64,000 nucleotides of DNA. Origin: Bimuria novae-zelandiae CBS 107.79 (Eukaryota; Ascomycota; Dothideomycetes; Pleosporales; Didymosphaeriaceae). Position numbers and translations under genes: made by a program. The DNA lies in assembly GCA_010015655.1 (NCBI GenBank), contig ML976719.1, positions 360,369 through 424,368 of the forward strand. Reading direction: 5' to 3'. The number at the start of each line of letters is the position of its first letter. The stretch's first letter is position 1. The notes under the pieces are model-generated. The model was given only the letters and a program-made list of their open reading frames with translations, was not told the DNA's origin and made no database searches. Shown one piece after another: positions 1 through 10,430 of the stretch.

Positions 1-53
1 GCAGGGGAGTGATGCAGGGAAGTGATGCAGGGAAATGATGAGGGGAATTGATG
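1..53. repeat. short tandem repeat, 13-bp unit x4
   Basis: Four consecutive units of the type GCAGGGAAGTGAT (first GCAGGGGAGTGAT, then GCAGGGAAGTGAT, GCAGGGAAATGAT, GAGGGGAATTGAT) run from the left edge. The array may continue outside the window. Confidence 0.8.
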
Positions 54-1163
54 CATCGGGAAAGAAGTACGGTGGAAGCGGGTGTAGGATCGCGAGGGTG
101 AGGTGGATGGGGTACTAGGGTCGAGGCAGAGTTGCTTTACCGTCACCCATGGTCGTTGGGTGTGGCCTTTGCAAACAGCTTTTGTTCATTGCGTAGACAC
201 ACAACTGAGTTCCCTCACTGCGTTAACACTCCTAGAAGGAAATCCAGTCGTGGATCTTATGGTTGAATAATCGTTGGGATGAGGAGCGTGAGACGCGGAC
301 TACGGTACGAACTATACCCCTTTTGCCTGTGCTTGAGGAGATGGTTGGCGGGACTACATAGGTTGTCGTTGAATTTGTTGTGGGATGACAGCTGTGTGAT
401 GGGGTGATGCCGGGGACCCGGCTCGACGGGAGTCGTGGCGTGGATCCGTCGCTTGAGCGCACGCAGTGCGGTTGCGAATGGTACGGTAAGCGGTATTAAC
501 TGTGGGAGGACAGTTGCTGGGAGGGAGTTGTGCCTTGGCGGCTTACCCTGCGAGAATAGCTTCACTTTCAGCCGCGGGGAACTCGGGAACGTTTGCGGGG
601 CCGCCGCTGAACCGGATTAGCTTTTAGCTTTCAGTCTTTCCCTTTCTTTTTTCGTCATCAACGAGAGCCAGATGTAAAGCTCTAGATGAGTGCCGGTGGT
701 GTGACAATGAAGAAGAACCTGGGGACCTAGAACGGAGACAAAGTTTAGGCCCTGGTTTCTGTTATCAAATACCTGAAGGGTCTTTACATGGCGTTCGCAC
801 GGACAAGTGACCGGACGGGTATAGGAGCTTTGTCTGGATTGTAGTCACGGGAGTGGCGTCTCCGATCGTTTGAAGTTCTGAAGTCTCTGGTAATGACCGA
901 ACGATAGTAGTTGGCGTTCAGTGGGGTTAGATGGGAAACCGTTCAAGCACTTGCCCAGCCCACTCGAGGCGAGATCTGCATGTTTCGCGGATGCTGTTCC
1001 GTGGATCTGCTGCGCGTAAGGGAGCGTTCGGTTATCGGGCCGATAGACGCGCATCGCGAGGATTGGTCGATCAACTGCCACAACAAGTCACGGAGCCTGG
1101 CGCTGCTTGCTTTTCCCTGATATGAGTGTGCTACTCGGGACGCTTCACCGTCTCCGCTGAGTT
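54..1163. other. normal-GC region without a supportable gene
   Basis: This stretch has balanced base composition and no RIP signature. Several short open frames of 60-100 codons occur on both strands (the longest is on the minus strand, about 257-565). None shows a recognisable motif, consistent splice signals or a clear start context. It could hold untranslated or promoter DNA, or an exon of a gene lying to the left. It ends at the TA target site of the mariner element at 1164-1165. Confidence 0.5.
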
Positions 1164-1165
1164 TA

Positions 1166-1200
1166 CAAAGGGTAATCTCAATAAAGTCGGCCGTCACGTG
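1166..1200 (+). repeat. left terminal inverted repeat of M1
   Basis: 35 bp starting CAAAGGGTAATCTCAATAAA and ending GGCCGTCACGTG. It matches the reverse complement of 5619-5653 with three C/T differences of RIP type. The same terminus opens M2 at 63479. Confidence 0.93.
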
Positions 1201-2155
1201 CAGCAGGGATTCCTGCAGGGGTAGCAACTTCAAAAGTCGGGCATCTTGATTCCATCTAAAGTATGAGCAAATACACCCAAATAAGATGTTCTAATTATGC
1301 TGTAAAGTTGTTCTGGCCACCTGCGTCCTCGCAGAGCTCTGCAACGCGCATAAAGTAGGTGGGATGAAGCTTTTCGGCCATATAATGCCTGAGTGTCTTA
1401 TCACCTTGCCAGACCTCCTTTTTGGCCTCCTTGGAACTTGATAGGCATTCGTAACTTGCCAAAAAACCTTCTAGACGCCCAAAACAGCGCTCAATTGGGT
1501 GTAAGTCGGGTGAATTAGGAGGCTAAGGGCCAAACTTAATTCTTAGAGCTTTAATTTCTAGCTAGCAGTACTAGAGGCCTAGTAAGTATAAGTAAACGTT
1601 ATCTTAAATTAAATAAATAGCTACGCCTTAGTTATTATCGCGTATAGCGTAGTAATAAAGGAATAGGTGTTTCTTAAGTATATTCTTTGCGTACTAGGTG
1701 CTATTTATACCCTTCCCTCCTTTGCATATAAACTCCTCTATTTTAAAAAACTTTTAATAGTAAAAAGTTTTTTAATACCTGCGCGGAGAGCTCCACCTTT
1801 TTTATAAGTAGCCTTATTAGTAGCTTAGCGTTAACTATTATTATAAGCAATATTATAGTTAATTTTTTATAATTACTACTTTTTATAGGTGCTAGTAATA
1901 GTCGCGTAAGAGCGTTTAACCTTAAGGGCTTCTTTTACTATATTATTTATATAGGAATCGCGTTATATAAGGTCTTTATAGCTTATATTATTATCTTAAG
2001 CCTAAATAACGCAAGGGCGTTAATAAGAGTAAGTAGTATTAGTTAAAGTAGTAGCGTAGATTATAAAACTAAATTTAGGTAGCGTTATAAGTAGTACGTA
2101 GACGTTACTATCTTATCTAATTAATCTTAAAATCCTTTACTTTCTACCACGTATA

Positions 2156-2613
2156 TGTTAAGATCCCAAAGAGGTAGCTATTCTCTAAGGGGCTAAGGTT
2201 GGTTCTCGGGCAGGAGTACTGGTAGGACAGGAAAGGGTTGTAGTGATAGCTTGCGCCTGTCACTAAGGGCGTTAGTATTAAAGGTGTGTACGGCATAATT
2301 AAATTAACAAGGTTACTTATTTAGATCTAAACAATAGATTAATAAACAGGTTAAACACGAATGCCTTAAGGGTATTCGTGTAGGTTTATATACAAGAGGG
2401 GTAAACCTTACTGTCTATCTCTCTTTCTACCGTCCCTAAATTCCGATGGATGGTCGCGCCGTCCGTGGATGGTGCACCTTCCACAATCTTGGCAGGATGG
2501 TATGTCTTGGCTGGATGGTACATCACGTGACCCCGGTTACGCGACCCCGCCGAGTGTCACTTCTACTAAGGCCCGTTGGTCCTCCGCGTTCCATACATGT
2601 TCAGATCCTAACA
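2156..2613. mobile_element. solo LTR (family S1), 458 bp
   Basis: Starts TGTTAAGATCCC and ends GATCCTAACA, flanked by a perfect 5-bp duplication GTATA (2151-2155 and 2614-2618). Its first ~205 bp match the solo LTR at 9452-9879 closely, but the remainder is different. It lies in the mariner transposase frame. No internal retrotransposon sequence is adjacent, so it is a recombination-derived solo LTR. Confidence 0.9.
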
Positions 2614-2712
2614 GTATATTACTCTCGCAAATAGACTTAGAGGTCTTATTATAGTAAATAAATATAATGCGTAGAAAGTGTAAGTTATTTTTAGCCTTAA
2701 GCTAGGCATAGT

Positions 2713-2759
2713 ACTATCCCCCGCACCGTCAAAATCGCACACCCACGGACCACCTGGTG
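2713..2759 (+). repeat. left terminal inverted repeat of PB
   Basis: Pairs with 4980-5026. The two arms differ at only two positions (C/T type), in contrast to the heavily mutated 3' half of the transposase gene. Confidence 0.88.
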
Positions 2760-2904
2760 AGCGCCAATCAGAGCGTTGCTTAGCTCAACTCTAGAGAGCT
2801 ATCGTGATAATAGTAGAATAATAATTTAAGCTTCGAATCCCGCATAAAACGCGTTTTTCTTTTTGTAATTAATAATGCATAGTGCTACATAAGATTCTAA
2901 TTTA

Positions 2905-4800
2905 GTGCGCTATACTAAATATACGAAACCCTGCGGCCTAAGGCCTCAATTGCCAACTACTCCACCAGCTGCCTGGCAGCCTCTCTCTATATACAACGAC
3001 GACGTCGGCAGCGCCCACCTGCCTACTGGCATAGATGCCACTGATCCTTTTGCCTTGTTTAGTCTCTTTTTTGACGCCGCACAGCTCGAAAAGCTAGCCC
3101 TACATACGAACCAACACGCAGAGCAAGTACGAGCTGAGGATGCCGCCCAGGGCAGGCCACACGCCCGGGCGTGGAAACCGACGTCGAAAACTGAGCTCTA
3201 CACCTACTTGGCCATCCTTATGTATATGGGCGTACACCGGGAGCCTACAATCGAGGAGTACTGGGGGAAGCTACACAAAAACGCGCCTACTCACTCCATC
3301 AACAACTACATAGCCTGTACGCGCTGGCAGCAGCTCAATCGCTACATGTACTGTACAGAAGCTCCGCAGTCGTTCAAATCGCCATTTGGGCGCGTATGGG
3401 ATCTCTCTAAGCACCTACGCTCGACATCCTCTACTATTTGGCACGCTAGTAAGCACCTCTGCGTCGACGAAGCTATTATTAGGTTTACTAGGCGCGCTAG
3501 TAAAACTATTATTATTAAGTTAAAGCTAACGCCTAAGGGCTTTAAAATCTAGTGCTTAGCGTCTATTAGCGTTATACTTAACTAGCTTTTCCACGTAAAA
3601 GGCGCCACCTAAGGCCCTATTAATCTTAACGTTGACATCCTTAAGATAGCCAAATTTACGCCTACTAAAGCTGTGCCTCTTACTCTCGTCCTTGCCTAAG
3701 GCCCCGATGGCTAGCGCTTGTTCCCCTTGGGGCGCCACATCCTCTGGATAGACAATCTCTTCACGACAATCTCGCTACTCGAATACCTAAGGGAGCAAGG
3801 CGTCGGCGGCGCTGGGACGGTGCGCACCACCAGAACAGCCACTAAGGAGAGGTAGGAGACCGGGGTTACACACGAGGGTTTAGCTAGTGGTGCTGGGTCT
3901 CTATCCTCGCGCAGGGCAGGGCCACTAAAAGAGCAATTTAACAGTAATTTAATAAAGCTTAAGACGCAATTTACGCCTACAGCGCGATAAGGAGAGGCGT
4001 TCTTTAAAGTCTCTAGTAATAACACTGTACTAGAGATGGCCTGGCGGGATGCCTAGGTGGTCCTTTTTGCCAGTACTATCGCTGACGGTAAGTTTAAGGA
4101 TGTCCCCACCAAGCCAAAACCTACTAACAATAGTTGCTACCTAGGATTACAAGTTATTTAAAGCCTACGCCACCACCCCGCCGACGCCGCTATAAATAAG
4201 AAGCTATATAAAGAGGCCTTTAGTAGTAAGAAAATTAAGTAGTTAGGTATCCCTAAGCTTGTTAACAGCTATAATTACTACAAAAGTAAAGTAGATTAAT
4301 TTAACCAGCTCCACGAGCCCTACTTAACGTAGTAAGTATACTAACGTACCTAGATACTACTCTTCTACTTTTTTATTAATTTAGCTCTTAATAACGCGTA
4401 TAGGCTCTTATCCTACTTATTAGCGTACGAGGCAAAACGCAGTAGGCATAAACGCTTTATATATAAGCTAATTAAGTAGCTTTTTAAGCGCGGGGCTAGG
4501 CTTTTTAATAGATTGTTAAAGCGCCAGAGACTTAACGACGTTAAGGCTAACAACGAGAGCCTACACGGCGCGCTAGTTAAGCTATACGCCTAGGCAAAGC
4601 CCTATATTACCTGCTTAGAAAATAGGCGTAAAAGTAACGGCGCGCGGCCTGCTAGGGTGCCTCTCTCAGCAACTACAGGTAATAGCTATTAACGAGTTTT
4701 GACGCCTCGAATAACCTACGGCTATAGGCTCTGTAGACTGCCTTTGTGTAGGCCTAAGCTACGCCCTAAGTACTAGAACGAGCACCTGCACTGCGTAAGG
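2905..4800 (+). pseudogene. piggyBac-like transposase, N-terminal half open, C-terminal half RIP-degraded
   Basis: A 215-codon frame (2905-3552; its first codon is not ATG) encodes the start of a DDE_Tnp_1_7 domain. Family hallmarks are the FALFSLFFDAAQLEKLALHT segment, LAILMYMGVHREPTIEEYW, and HLCVDEAIIRFTRR, which contains the first catalytic Asp of the DDD triad. The frame stops at 3550-3552 after TPKGFKI. From there to about 4800 the same reading continues with many TAG/TAA codons. Cys/His-rich sequence near 4730-4800 (CRLPLCRP..., HLHCV) fits the C-terminal zinc-binding tail of piggyBac proteins. Non-functional as it stands. Confidence 0.85.
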
Positions 4801-4979
4801 ACTATTAAATTAGTTAACACTAGTATAAGCTTAATAATTAAGTAATATACTATAATTAACTTAATTACTATTAATTATAGCTACAAATAAGGCGCCCTAC
4901 AAGAATCCCTATTAAATTTTACTTAGAGCCATTAGTTTTAGTGTTTAACGCTATCGCCGACATCCATCTAATTGGTTAA

Positions 4980-5026
4980 CACAAGGTGGTCCGTGGGTGT
5001 GCGATTTTAACGGTGCGGGGGATAGT
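4980..5026 (-). repeat. right terminal inverted repeat of PB
   Basis: Reverse complement of the left arm at 2713-2759; it ends GGTGCGGGGGATAGT. Confidence 0.88.
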
Positions 5027-5618
5027 TATTAGTTCTTATTATTACTACTAAGCGCTAGTTTTTTAGGTTGTACTCTATAAGTTATTACGTATAGGTGCTG
5101 CTCGTCGCGGTGCTCCCTAGCAATGTTATAGACTATATTCTTACTAAGTGTGATGCCAGCTTCTGCGCAGAGGTCTCTGACAGCGTCATGCACCCGGTAG
5201 GTGCCATATACGATAATGTTATGCCGTGGTCTTGCGCTCAGCGTAGAGCCATCGCGTACCTTTACAGGTCTGCCAGGAGGAGACTGCTTGACTGTAGGTG
5301 TTGCAGCTAGCAATTCCTGCAGTGAGTCGACCTTTGCAGCATCTTTGACGCGTCGAAATGCCTTACCACATGCGTGGTCAGTTATACCCAAATCAGTGGC
5401 GATTTCTGGGAAAGTGAGGTTGTATTATGTTCTGAGAACGACGATAGCAGCTAGCTGGGCTTCTGACAGCAATCGAGAGTTTTTTTTTTTTTTGGGCAGG
5501 ATTTGAAGCCATATTGAGTGCGAAACGTGAGGTTGAAGTGTAGGTGTTGACGCTCTACAGAGCTCTTGGAGGCTCGGAGACTCTGTTCCGCTAGTGACGC
5601 GCTAGCGTCTTGGCAAGT

Positions 5619-5653
5619 CACATGACGGCCGGCTTTATTAAGATTACCCTTTG
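5619..5653 (-). repeat. right terminal inverted repeat of M1
   Basis: Reverse complement starts CAAAGGGTAATCTTAATAAA; it is followed by the TA target at 5654-5655. Confidence 0.93.
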
Positions 5654-5655
5654 TA

Positions 5656-6468
5656 CCCTCGCGATCCCCAGGACGATCTGGCCACCGTCTACGTCGTGTT
5701 CTTAAGAGTCTTTATCGTGGCGAAAGCAAGGCGTGTGACGTACGCCCTAACTGGTCCGCCAAATCTGCTAAAGAGACAGAGTTCTCGTAAAGTTCGGTTT
5801 ACAACTCAAACTGCAACTACTGCTCCCTTTAGATTCCCAGACGTTTCACACGTGCGCTAGGCAACGTGCGAGGTGTGAGTGGCCATTGTTGCCCAAAGGA
5901 GACGATCAACCAATCACGAGCTTGAACACACTCACTACAACCCGCTGGAGCAACCCACGCGCTCCACAGGACGACCTAGCCTGGATCTGTTCCACCCCTG
6001 AGTTCTGTCACAACACGCAACGAAATGAGACGGTTACAGACAGACAAGCGCTTTACTGAAAGCCATCCGAGCAATTGCTCTGCTTTCCCGTATGGAAACT
6101 TTCGAATGGGGCAACCACACAGGATTCGTAGTCAAATGTTGACCAATTCAACAGATCAAATAACGACAGCCACAACTCAGTCGGATGCCTTCACCAATGC
6201 GAAGTAAAACTACGGCTTGATTACTGGTTACGTATGGTTTTAGCGACCACAGTTGGCGAAGAAAGGATTATGGTTCAGCCTCTAATAGGTGGCCTGCCGA
6301 TCGGCCAGGGCCCTAGCCGTGTAGCTAGCGGGTCTTGCAGATCTCTAGGGCGGGGATTCACAATGCTATTCCAGGATTCTCGTATATATCTCTCTATTTA
6401 CCTTCTTGGAAGACCCGCGTGTGCATCGTCCTGCGTCCTGAGTCTTGACCAAGTTGGAGCTCGCAATC
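5656..6468. promoter_or_regulatory. upstream region of the split CFEM receptor gene
   Basis: Normal-GC, un-RIPed DNA between M1 and the receptor start codon. A TATA-like stretch (CGTATATATCTCTC) lies near 6380-6393, about 80 bp before the ATG at 6469. It contains short open frames but none with a recognisable product; the frame 6234-6554 overlaps the true signal-peptide exon in another phase. It is probably promoter and 5' untranslated DNA of the receptor gene, with unassigned sequence further left. Confidence 0.5.
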
Positions 6469-6549
6469 ATGAAGTGGAAGTGTTTCCTTGCAGGCTGCGC
6501 TCTGATCGTGCCATCCTTGATAGGTGTGGTACGGGCAGATGTCGTAAAA

Positions 6550-6681
6550 TATAACGTCGAAAAAGAGTATTGAGGCAATCGTTGTTGATTGAGTAACTAC
6601 TCTATGGAGCTATATACTGTGGATCACGTGCACGGGCCGCACGTATGCGGGTGGCCCAAGCTTCCATACTGAACCGTCACA
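6550..6681. repeat. left (3') LTR of C1, 132 bp
   Basis: Begins TATAACG (a RIPed TGTGACG, judged by the CGTCACA end) and ends CCGTCACA. Contains an E-box-like CACGTG near its middle. Confidence 0.9.
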
Positions 6682-8177
6682 CACCCCCTTAGCTTTATGT
6701 TAATTAAGAGGTAAAGGTAAAATTTTGTTTAATTAAGTAATTAAATATATAAAATTATTACTATCATTATTAACCCTGCCCTTGAGACGTTACGCGATAT
6801 TAATAAAATAAAGTTATTAAATAAACTCTTAATATTTAGCCTTTAAGAGGGCTTTAGTAAGCTTATTAGTAGCTCTCTTATTTATAGGGTGTTGATACGG
6901 CAATAGGCTGTTGGATCAAGACTTCGTTGCAACGATGTGGTATTGATTTGATTCTTGAGTGAGAAGTATTTATCGAGCGTGGTTTGTCCCCTGCTAGCCC
7001 AATCAGGACTAGCGCAACAAACCACAGGCAAACTGCGCAACAAACCGCAGGCAAACTGCATGGCGGTGAAAGCCGTAGCAGTGTTGCGCAGGTTTGAAGC
7101 CAACATAGGGACTTATTTAATAATAAGTCGCTAAGCCTCTACCTCTTATTAGATCTATATCTAATAGATATTAACGTATTAAATTTTTATATATAGTTAA
7201 TCTAGATCCTTATTAATAATTTTTATTATTTATTAATTATTATAATAGATCGTAGGCGTTATGCCCAAGTTACATAAAATACTATTAAAAAAGTATAACT
7301 ATTTTACTATCTATAAGCTAGTGAAGGAGATTAAGAGTAGCTTTAATTTAATAATAAACTTAATAACTATACGCTAGACATTTGCCTTCTAGTTAATAAT
7401 TATACTATTAAGAAAGAAGTATTATCCTTATAAGCTTTAACGTATTTTTATATTATTTATATTTAAAGCGACTAATACACTAACGAATAAAAAATTATAA
7501 TAGTTATTATTATTAAAAATTACTTTTATAATTAAGTTATAAGTAAGTATCGCTAGACTCGTTATATAACTATAATATATAATTACTTTAAATTAGTAAG
7601 ATTATAAGTAAGGACGACGTGGCTATAAGCAACGTTAAGCTACGTCTAGTAAGTAATATAGGTGAGGTGACTAATAAACTCCTAATATAGCTTAATATGT
7701 TAAACGTCTGTCTCCTTAATTATCTTATTAAGAAAGATAATATTAAGTAGAAAGTTAAGTTTCTTTCCTACTAGCTATATATCGTACTTCTTATAAACGT
7801 TATTAATATATATATTTTAAATACGCTAGAGCTTATGCTTCTAGCGATTGTAGAAAATCTAGACGCCTAGGAATCAGGATAGGTCCCTTATAGCTTTAAG
7901 TCTAAATTAGTCCTTTAACTTATTCTGAAAGTCTTAATAAAGATAAACGTTTATTAGGTAATACGCTATTATTATATTATTAACGTAAATCAATAATATA
8001 AGCTAATTATTAATATATAGGCATAAGAAGCCTTTAATATGTTTAAATTTTAGTAGCTTAACTATAGCTTAGAATATATTATACTATAGAAGTAGTGCAT
8101 CCTTTAGGCCGTAGAAGGCGCAAAGTACCTCTAGAAAATTACTATTTCCTTTTTTAAATACGCTAAGAGTCTTAGCG
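6682..8177 (-). pseudogene. C1 pol 3' part: reverse transcriptase/RNase H remnant
   Basis: AT-rich, stop-laden minus-strand coding relic. The clearest reading is near 6840-6880, where the Copia RNase H C-terminal signature (x-LTKALxK) survives. It is interrupted by the solo LTR at 6890-7105 and, at 8178, by the pogo element. No frame remains open. Confidence 0.65.
6890..7105. mobile_element. solo LTR (family S2), 216 bp, hardly mutated
   Basis: Starts TGTTGATACGG, ends GAAGCCAACA, and is flanked by a perfect TAGGG duplication (6885-6889 and 7106-7110). Its normal GC content stands out against the RIPed surroundings, so it inserted late or escaped RIP. It contains a 23-bp tandem duplication (units GCGCAACAAACC[A/G]CAGGCAAACT) at about 7011-7056. 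Confidence 0.92.
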
Positions 8178-8179
8178 TA

Positions 8180-8227
8180 ACGTGCTTTACAAGCGAGCGC
8201 GGTACCCTACCAACTTTGCGTACCTCT
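8180..8227 (+). repeat. left TIR of the pogo element
   Basis: Pairs with 10381-10428 with a single mismatch (G/C near position 22 of the arm), so the arms are well preserved although the body is RIPed. Confidence 0.92.
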
Positions 8228-9451
8228 TTAACTTTAACGTACAATAGATTAACGCAGCGCCGCTCGATTAGCTTTAAATAAAATAGATATTTAGCTTACT
8301 ATCTTATCTATTAATTCTTATTAAATATAGAGTAATTATAGTGCTACTATTATCTATAGCGTATCTAAATAAATAATTTACTACTAACGCGCCGGCAAGC
8401 CTGCCCGACGCGATTACTAGCCTAATTTAAAGAAGCTTACCTAGCGAAAGGAGGAGGTAATAGTCACCTATATACTTGATCTAGATTGACATGAATTTGC
8501 GCCTACCTACGCTACTATACGTAATATAGCTAATAAGCTACTAGCTACGCGCGGCGCTAGTTAAATTAGCGTTTACTAGTTACATAACTTTATTAAGCGT
8601 ATAGATAGTCTTATAACGCATTTCTATTAAGCCTATAATAGGTAAAGAGTCCTATGCAAGGATTTAATATTAATTAAAAACTAGTTTAAGCTTAAAGAGT
8701 AGATAAAGACTAATTATAGTATTTATAATAATAACGTCTATAACTTTAATAAGGCTAGCTTTATAATAGGCAAGATTACAACTTAACTTATTATAATAAA
8801 ATTAAAAAGGAGAGGCAGGCTAAAGGCTATTTAGCCTAGTAATTATAAATAGGTTATAGTAATTACTATAATTAATACTACTAGCTAGTTAGTCCCGCCG
8901 TTCCTTATCTTTACTAGCTAGTATTATCTATCTACCTAGTACAAGGAAGCAGAGATCCCAGGCAACTAAGTAATTATAGTTAGTAATAATGGCTAAATAA
9001 ATAATAAGCTAAGAGTAGAGTAGCTAAAGTACTTTAATACTTATATAAAAATCTACGTTATTAGTGCGCGTTGCCTACTTATCTTTAATAGCTATAAGAG
9101 CTACTACTCTCTTAAATTCTAAAGGCTCTATAAGAAGAATAATTTCTATACGCTATATATACTATCTTATTTATTTTACTTATTATAACTACTTAATATT
9201 AATTACTTTTTACTATTAAAGCGCGCATATAGCTATAAGCTTAAAAACTTAATTTACTACTATATTAACTATATTACTAAGCTTACGTTTTTACTAGCCT
9301 TTAAGGTAGCGTTTAGTTAATTATTTATCTTAACTAATATCTATTTAGCCTTTTAAGGCGCAGGCCTTGTGCCTCTTTAACTAGACGCTATACTATTAAA
9401 GCTTAACGTATAGCACTATACACCTACTCTAACTACTTTACTAGAGGCTCT

Positions 9452-9879
9452 TGTTAAGATCCCAAAGAGGTAGCTATTCTCTAAGGGGCTAAGGTTGGTT
9501 CTCGGGCAGGAGTACTGGTAGGACGGGAAAGGGTTGTAGTGATAGCTTGCGCCTGTCACTGAGGGCGTTGGTATTGAAGGTGTGTACAGCACAATCAAAT
9601 CAACAAGGTTGCTTATTCAGATCCAAACGATAGATTGATAAACAGGTTAAACACAAGTAGAAGAGAGACTCCTTCTTGCGTTCCTATATACTTGTCCTGC
9701 TCGACATGCTCGAGTCGAGCGCAGCGAGCAGAGGTCTTGGCTTCTACGTCTGCTCGACTTGCTCGTGTCGAGCGCAGCGAGCAGTCACGTGACCTCCAGG
9801 TACTGTACCTCCATTGGTCACCATAAGACCATAGGCGCTCTGGAGCCTAGCCAAGTGCCTGTAAGATCGGATCTTAACA
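9452..9879. mobile_element. solo LTR (family S1 variant), 428 bp
   Basis: Starts TGTTAAGATCCC, ends GGATCTTAACA, and is flanked by a perfect GCTCT duplication (9447-9451 and 9880-9884). The first ~205 bp match the solo LTR at 2156-2613. The rest is a different sequence that carries two hairpin-forming units (9697-9731 and 9750-9784). Confidence 0.93.
9697..9784. repeat. two hairpin-forming 35-bp units inside the S1 LTR
   Basis: Each unit opens CTGCTCGAC and closes GAGCGCAGCGAGCAG, giving outer CTGCTCG/CGAGCAG and inner GCTCGA/TCGAGC pairing. Unit spacing is 53 bp. The units differ at two bases. Confidence 0.85.
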
Positions 9880-10380
9880 GCTCTCTAGGAGGCTTATATA
9901 CTAAGTAACGTACGTAAGCTTAAGGCTTAATTAATATTAATATATAAGCACGTGCGACGGCATAAGAGCTTATTATTAGCTTTAATTATTAAAGTAAATA
10001 GCTAGCTTAAAAAAGGCGCTAAAGTAATAATACTCTTAGCTAAGCTAATACGCGATTAGATTACTAGTCTTAAAAAAGCTAATAAGGTAGCGTTAGCGCG
10101 TAAATAGTATAAAAAAAAGCGTATATAGTAGCATGCGGTCTTAATAAAGGGAGCTAGAGGATCTACTTACTTAATATAAGGCTAATTAGCAGATTGCGCA
10201 TGAAAAGCGTTAAGGAGGAGAGCTATTAGGTGTTAGCCGCTAGGCTCTTACGCGCTGTAAGAGGTGCAGAGAGACTAGGCATAACTCTCGTACGTGTAAG
10301 AAAGATACTTTAGATACTACTTAATCTACTCTATCAATATTTATATATTACACTATAAGGTGGTTGAGATTTACGGGTGA

Positions 10381-10428
10381 AGAGGTACGCAAAGTTGGTA
10401 GGGTACGGCGCTCGCTTGTAAAGCACGT
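10381..10428 (-). repeat. right TIR of the pogo element
   Basis: Starts AGAGGTACGCAAAGTTGG and ends GTAAAGCACGT, the inverted partner of 8180-8227; it is followed by the TA target copy. Confidence 0.92.
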
Positions 10429-10430
10429 TA

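Larger units (their letters stand above)
2713..5026 (+). mobile_element. piggyBac-type DNA transposon PB nested in M1
   Basis: About 47-bp terminal inverted repeats begin ACTATCCCCCGCACCGT (left) and match the reverse complement of 4980-5026. The body carries a DDE_Tnp_1_7-type transposase on the plus strand. The expected TTAA target duplication is not seen: the left flank is TAGT and the right flank TATT. Either the termini are one step off or the family uses a different target. Confidence 0.88.
1295..5512 (-). pseudogene. Tc1/mariner transposase remnant of M1
   Basis: The first ATG is at 5512-5510 on the minus strand. The protein starts MASNPAQKKK, then runs through a 14-base A homopolymer (on this strand) where the frame appears to slip. 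It continues with a helix-turn-helix-like stretch (LTFPEIATDLGITDHACGKA) and a second DNA-binding segment ending near 5029. After the nested insertions, the catalytic part resumes at about 2155 and ends at the stop at 1295-1297. That end aligns by eye to the M2 transposase C-terminus (63607-64000), including the region of the PPNSPDLHPIE motif, but many codons have become TAA/TAG. It is not functional. Confidence 0.85.
1166..5653 (-). mobile_element. Tc1/mariner element M1, RIP-degraded, with nested insertions
   Basis: Terminal inverted repeats beginning CAAAGGGTAATCT lie at both ends and are flanked by TA on each side (1164-1165 and 5654-5655), the target preference of the Tc1/mariner superfamily. 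The transposase reads on the minus strand: DNA-binding N-terminus near 5512-5029, catalytic C-terminus near 1640-1295. Two later insertions sit inside: a solo LTR (2156-2613) and a piggyBac-type element (2713-5026). Removing them leaves about 1.7 kb, a normal length for the superfamily. A second copy, M2, starts at 63479. Confidence 0.93.
8290..10340 (+). pseudogene. pogo/Fot1-like (DDE_1) transposase remnant
   Basis: No frame is open, but family landmarks are legible through RIP stops. There is a degraded version of the NFDETGFMMGKI motif (reads as NFNKASFIIGKI near 8750-8775). The CRLLIFDGYKSYYS stretch near 9070-9115 corresponds to LLILDGHxSH. The late segment has GAGLVPL near 9358-9378. 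After the solo LTR, the C-terminal basic region with the zinc-knuckle-like tail (RCxxCxxxGHNSRTC type) lies near 10240-10310. Known members are nuclear cut-and-paste transposases inserting at TA. The interruption at 9452-9879 and the many stops make it inactive. Confidence 0.83.
8180..10428 (+). mobile_element. pogo/Fot1-like DNA transposon nested in C1
   Basis: 48-bp terminal inverted repeats starting ACGTGCTTTACAAGCGAGCG are flanked by TA on both sides (8178-8179 and 10429-10430). Excluding the solo LTR inside it, the element is about 1.8 kb, typical of fungal pogo elements. The transposase relic reads on the plus strand. Confidence 0.93.

Noticed and set aside
6234..6554. 106-codon open frame over the receptor start
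   Set aside because: The signal-peptide reading in another phase is supported by its in-phase continuation across the C1 insertion; this frame ends at the LTR.
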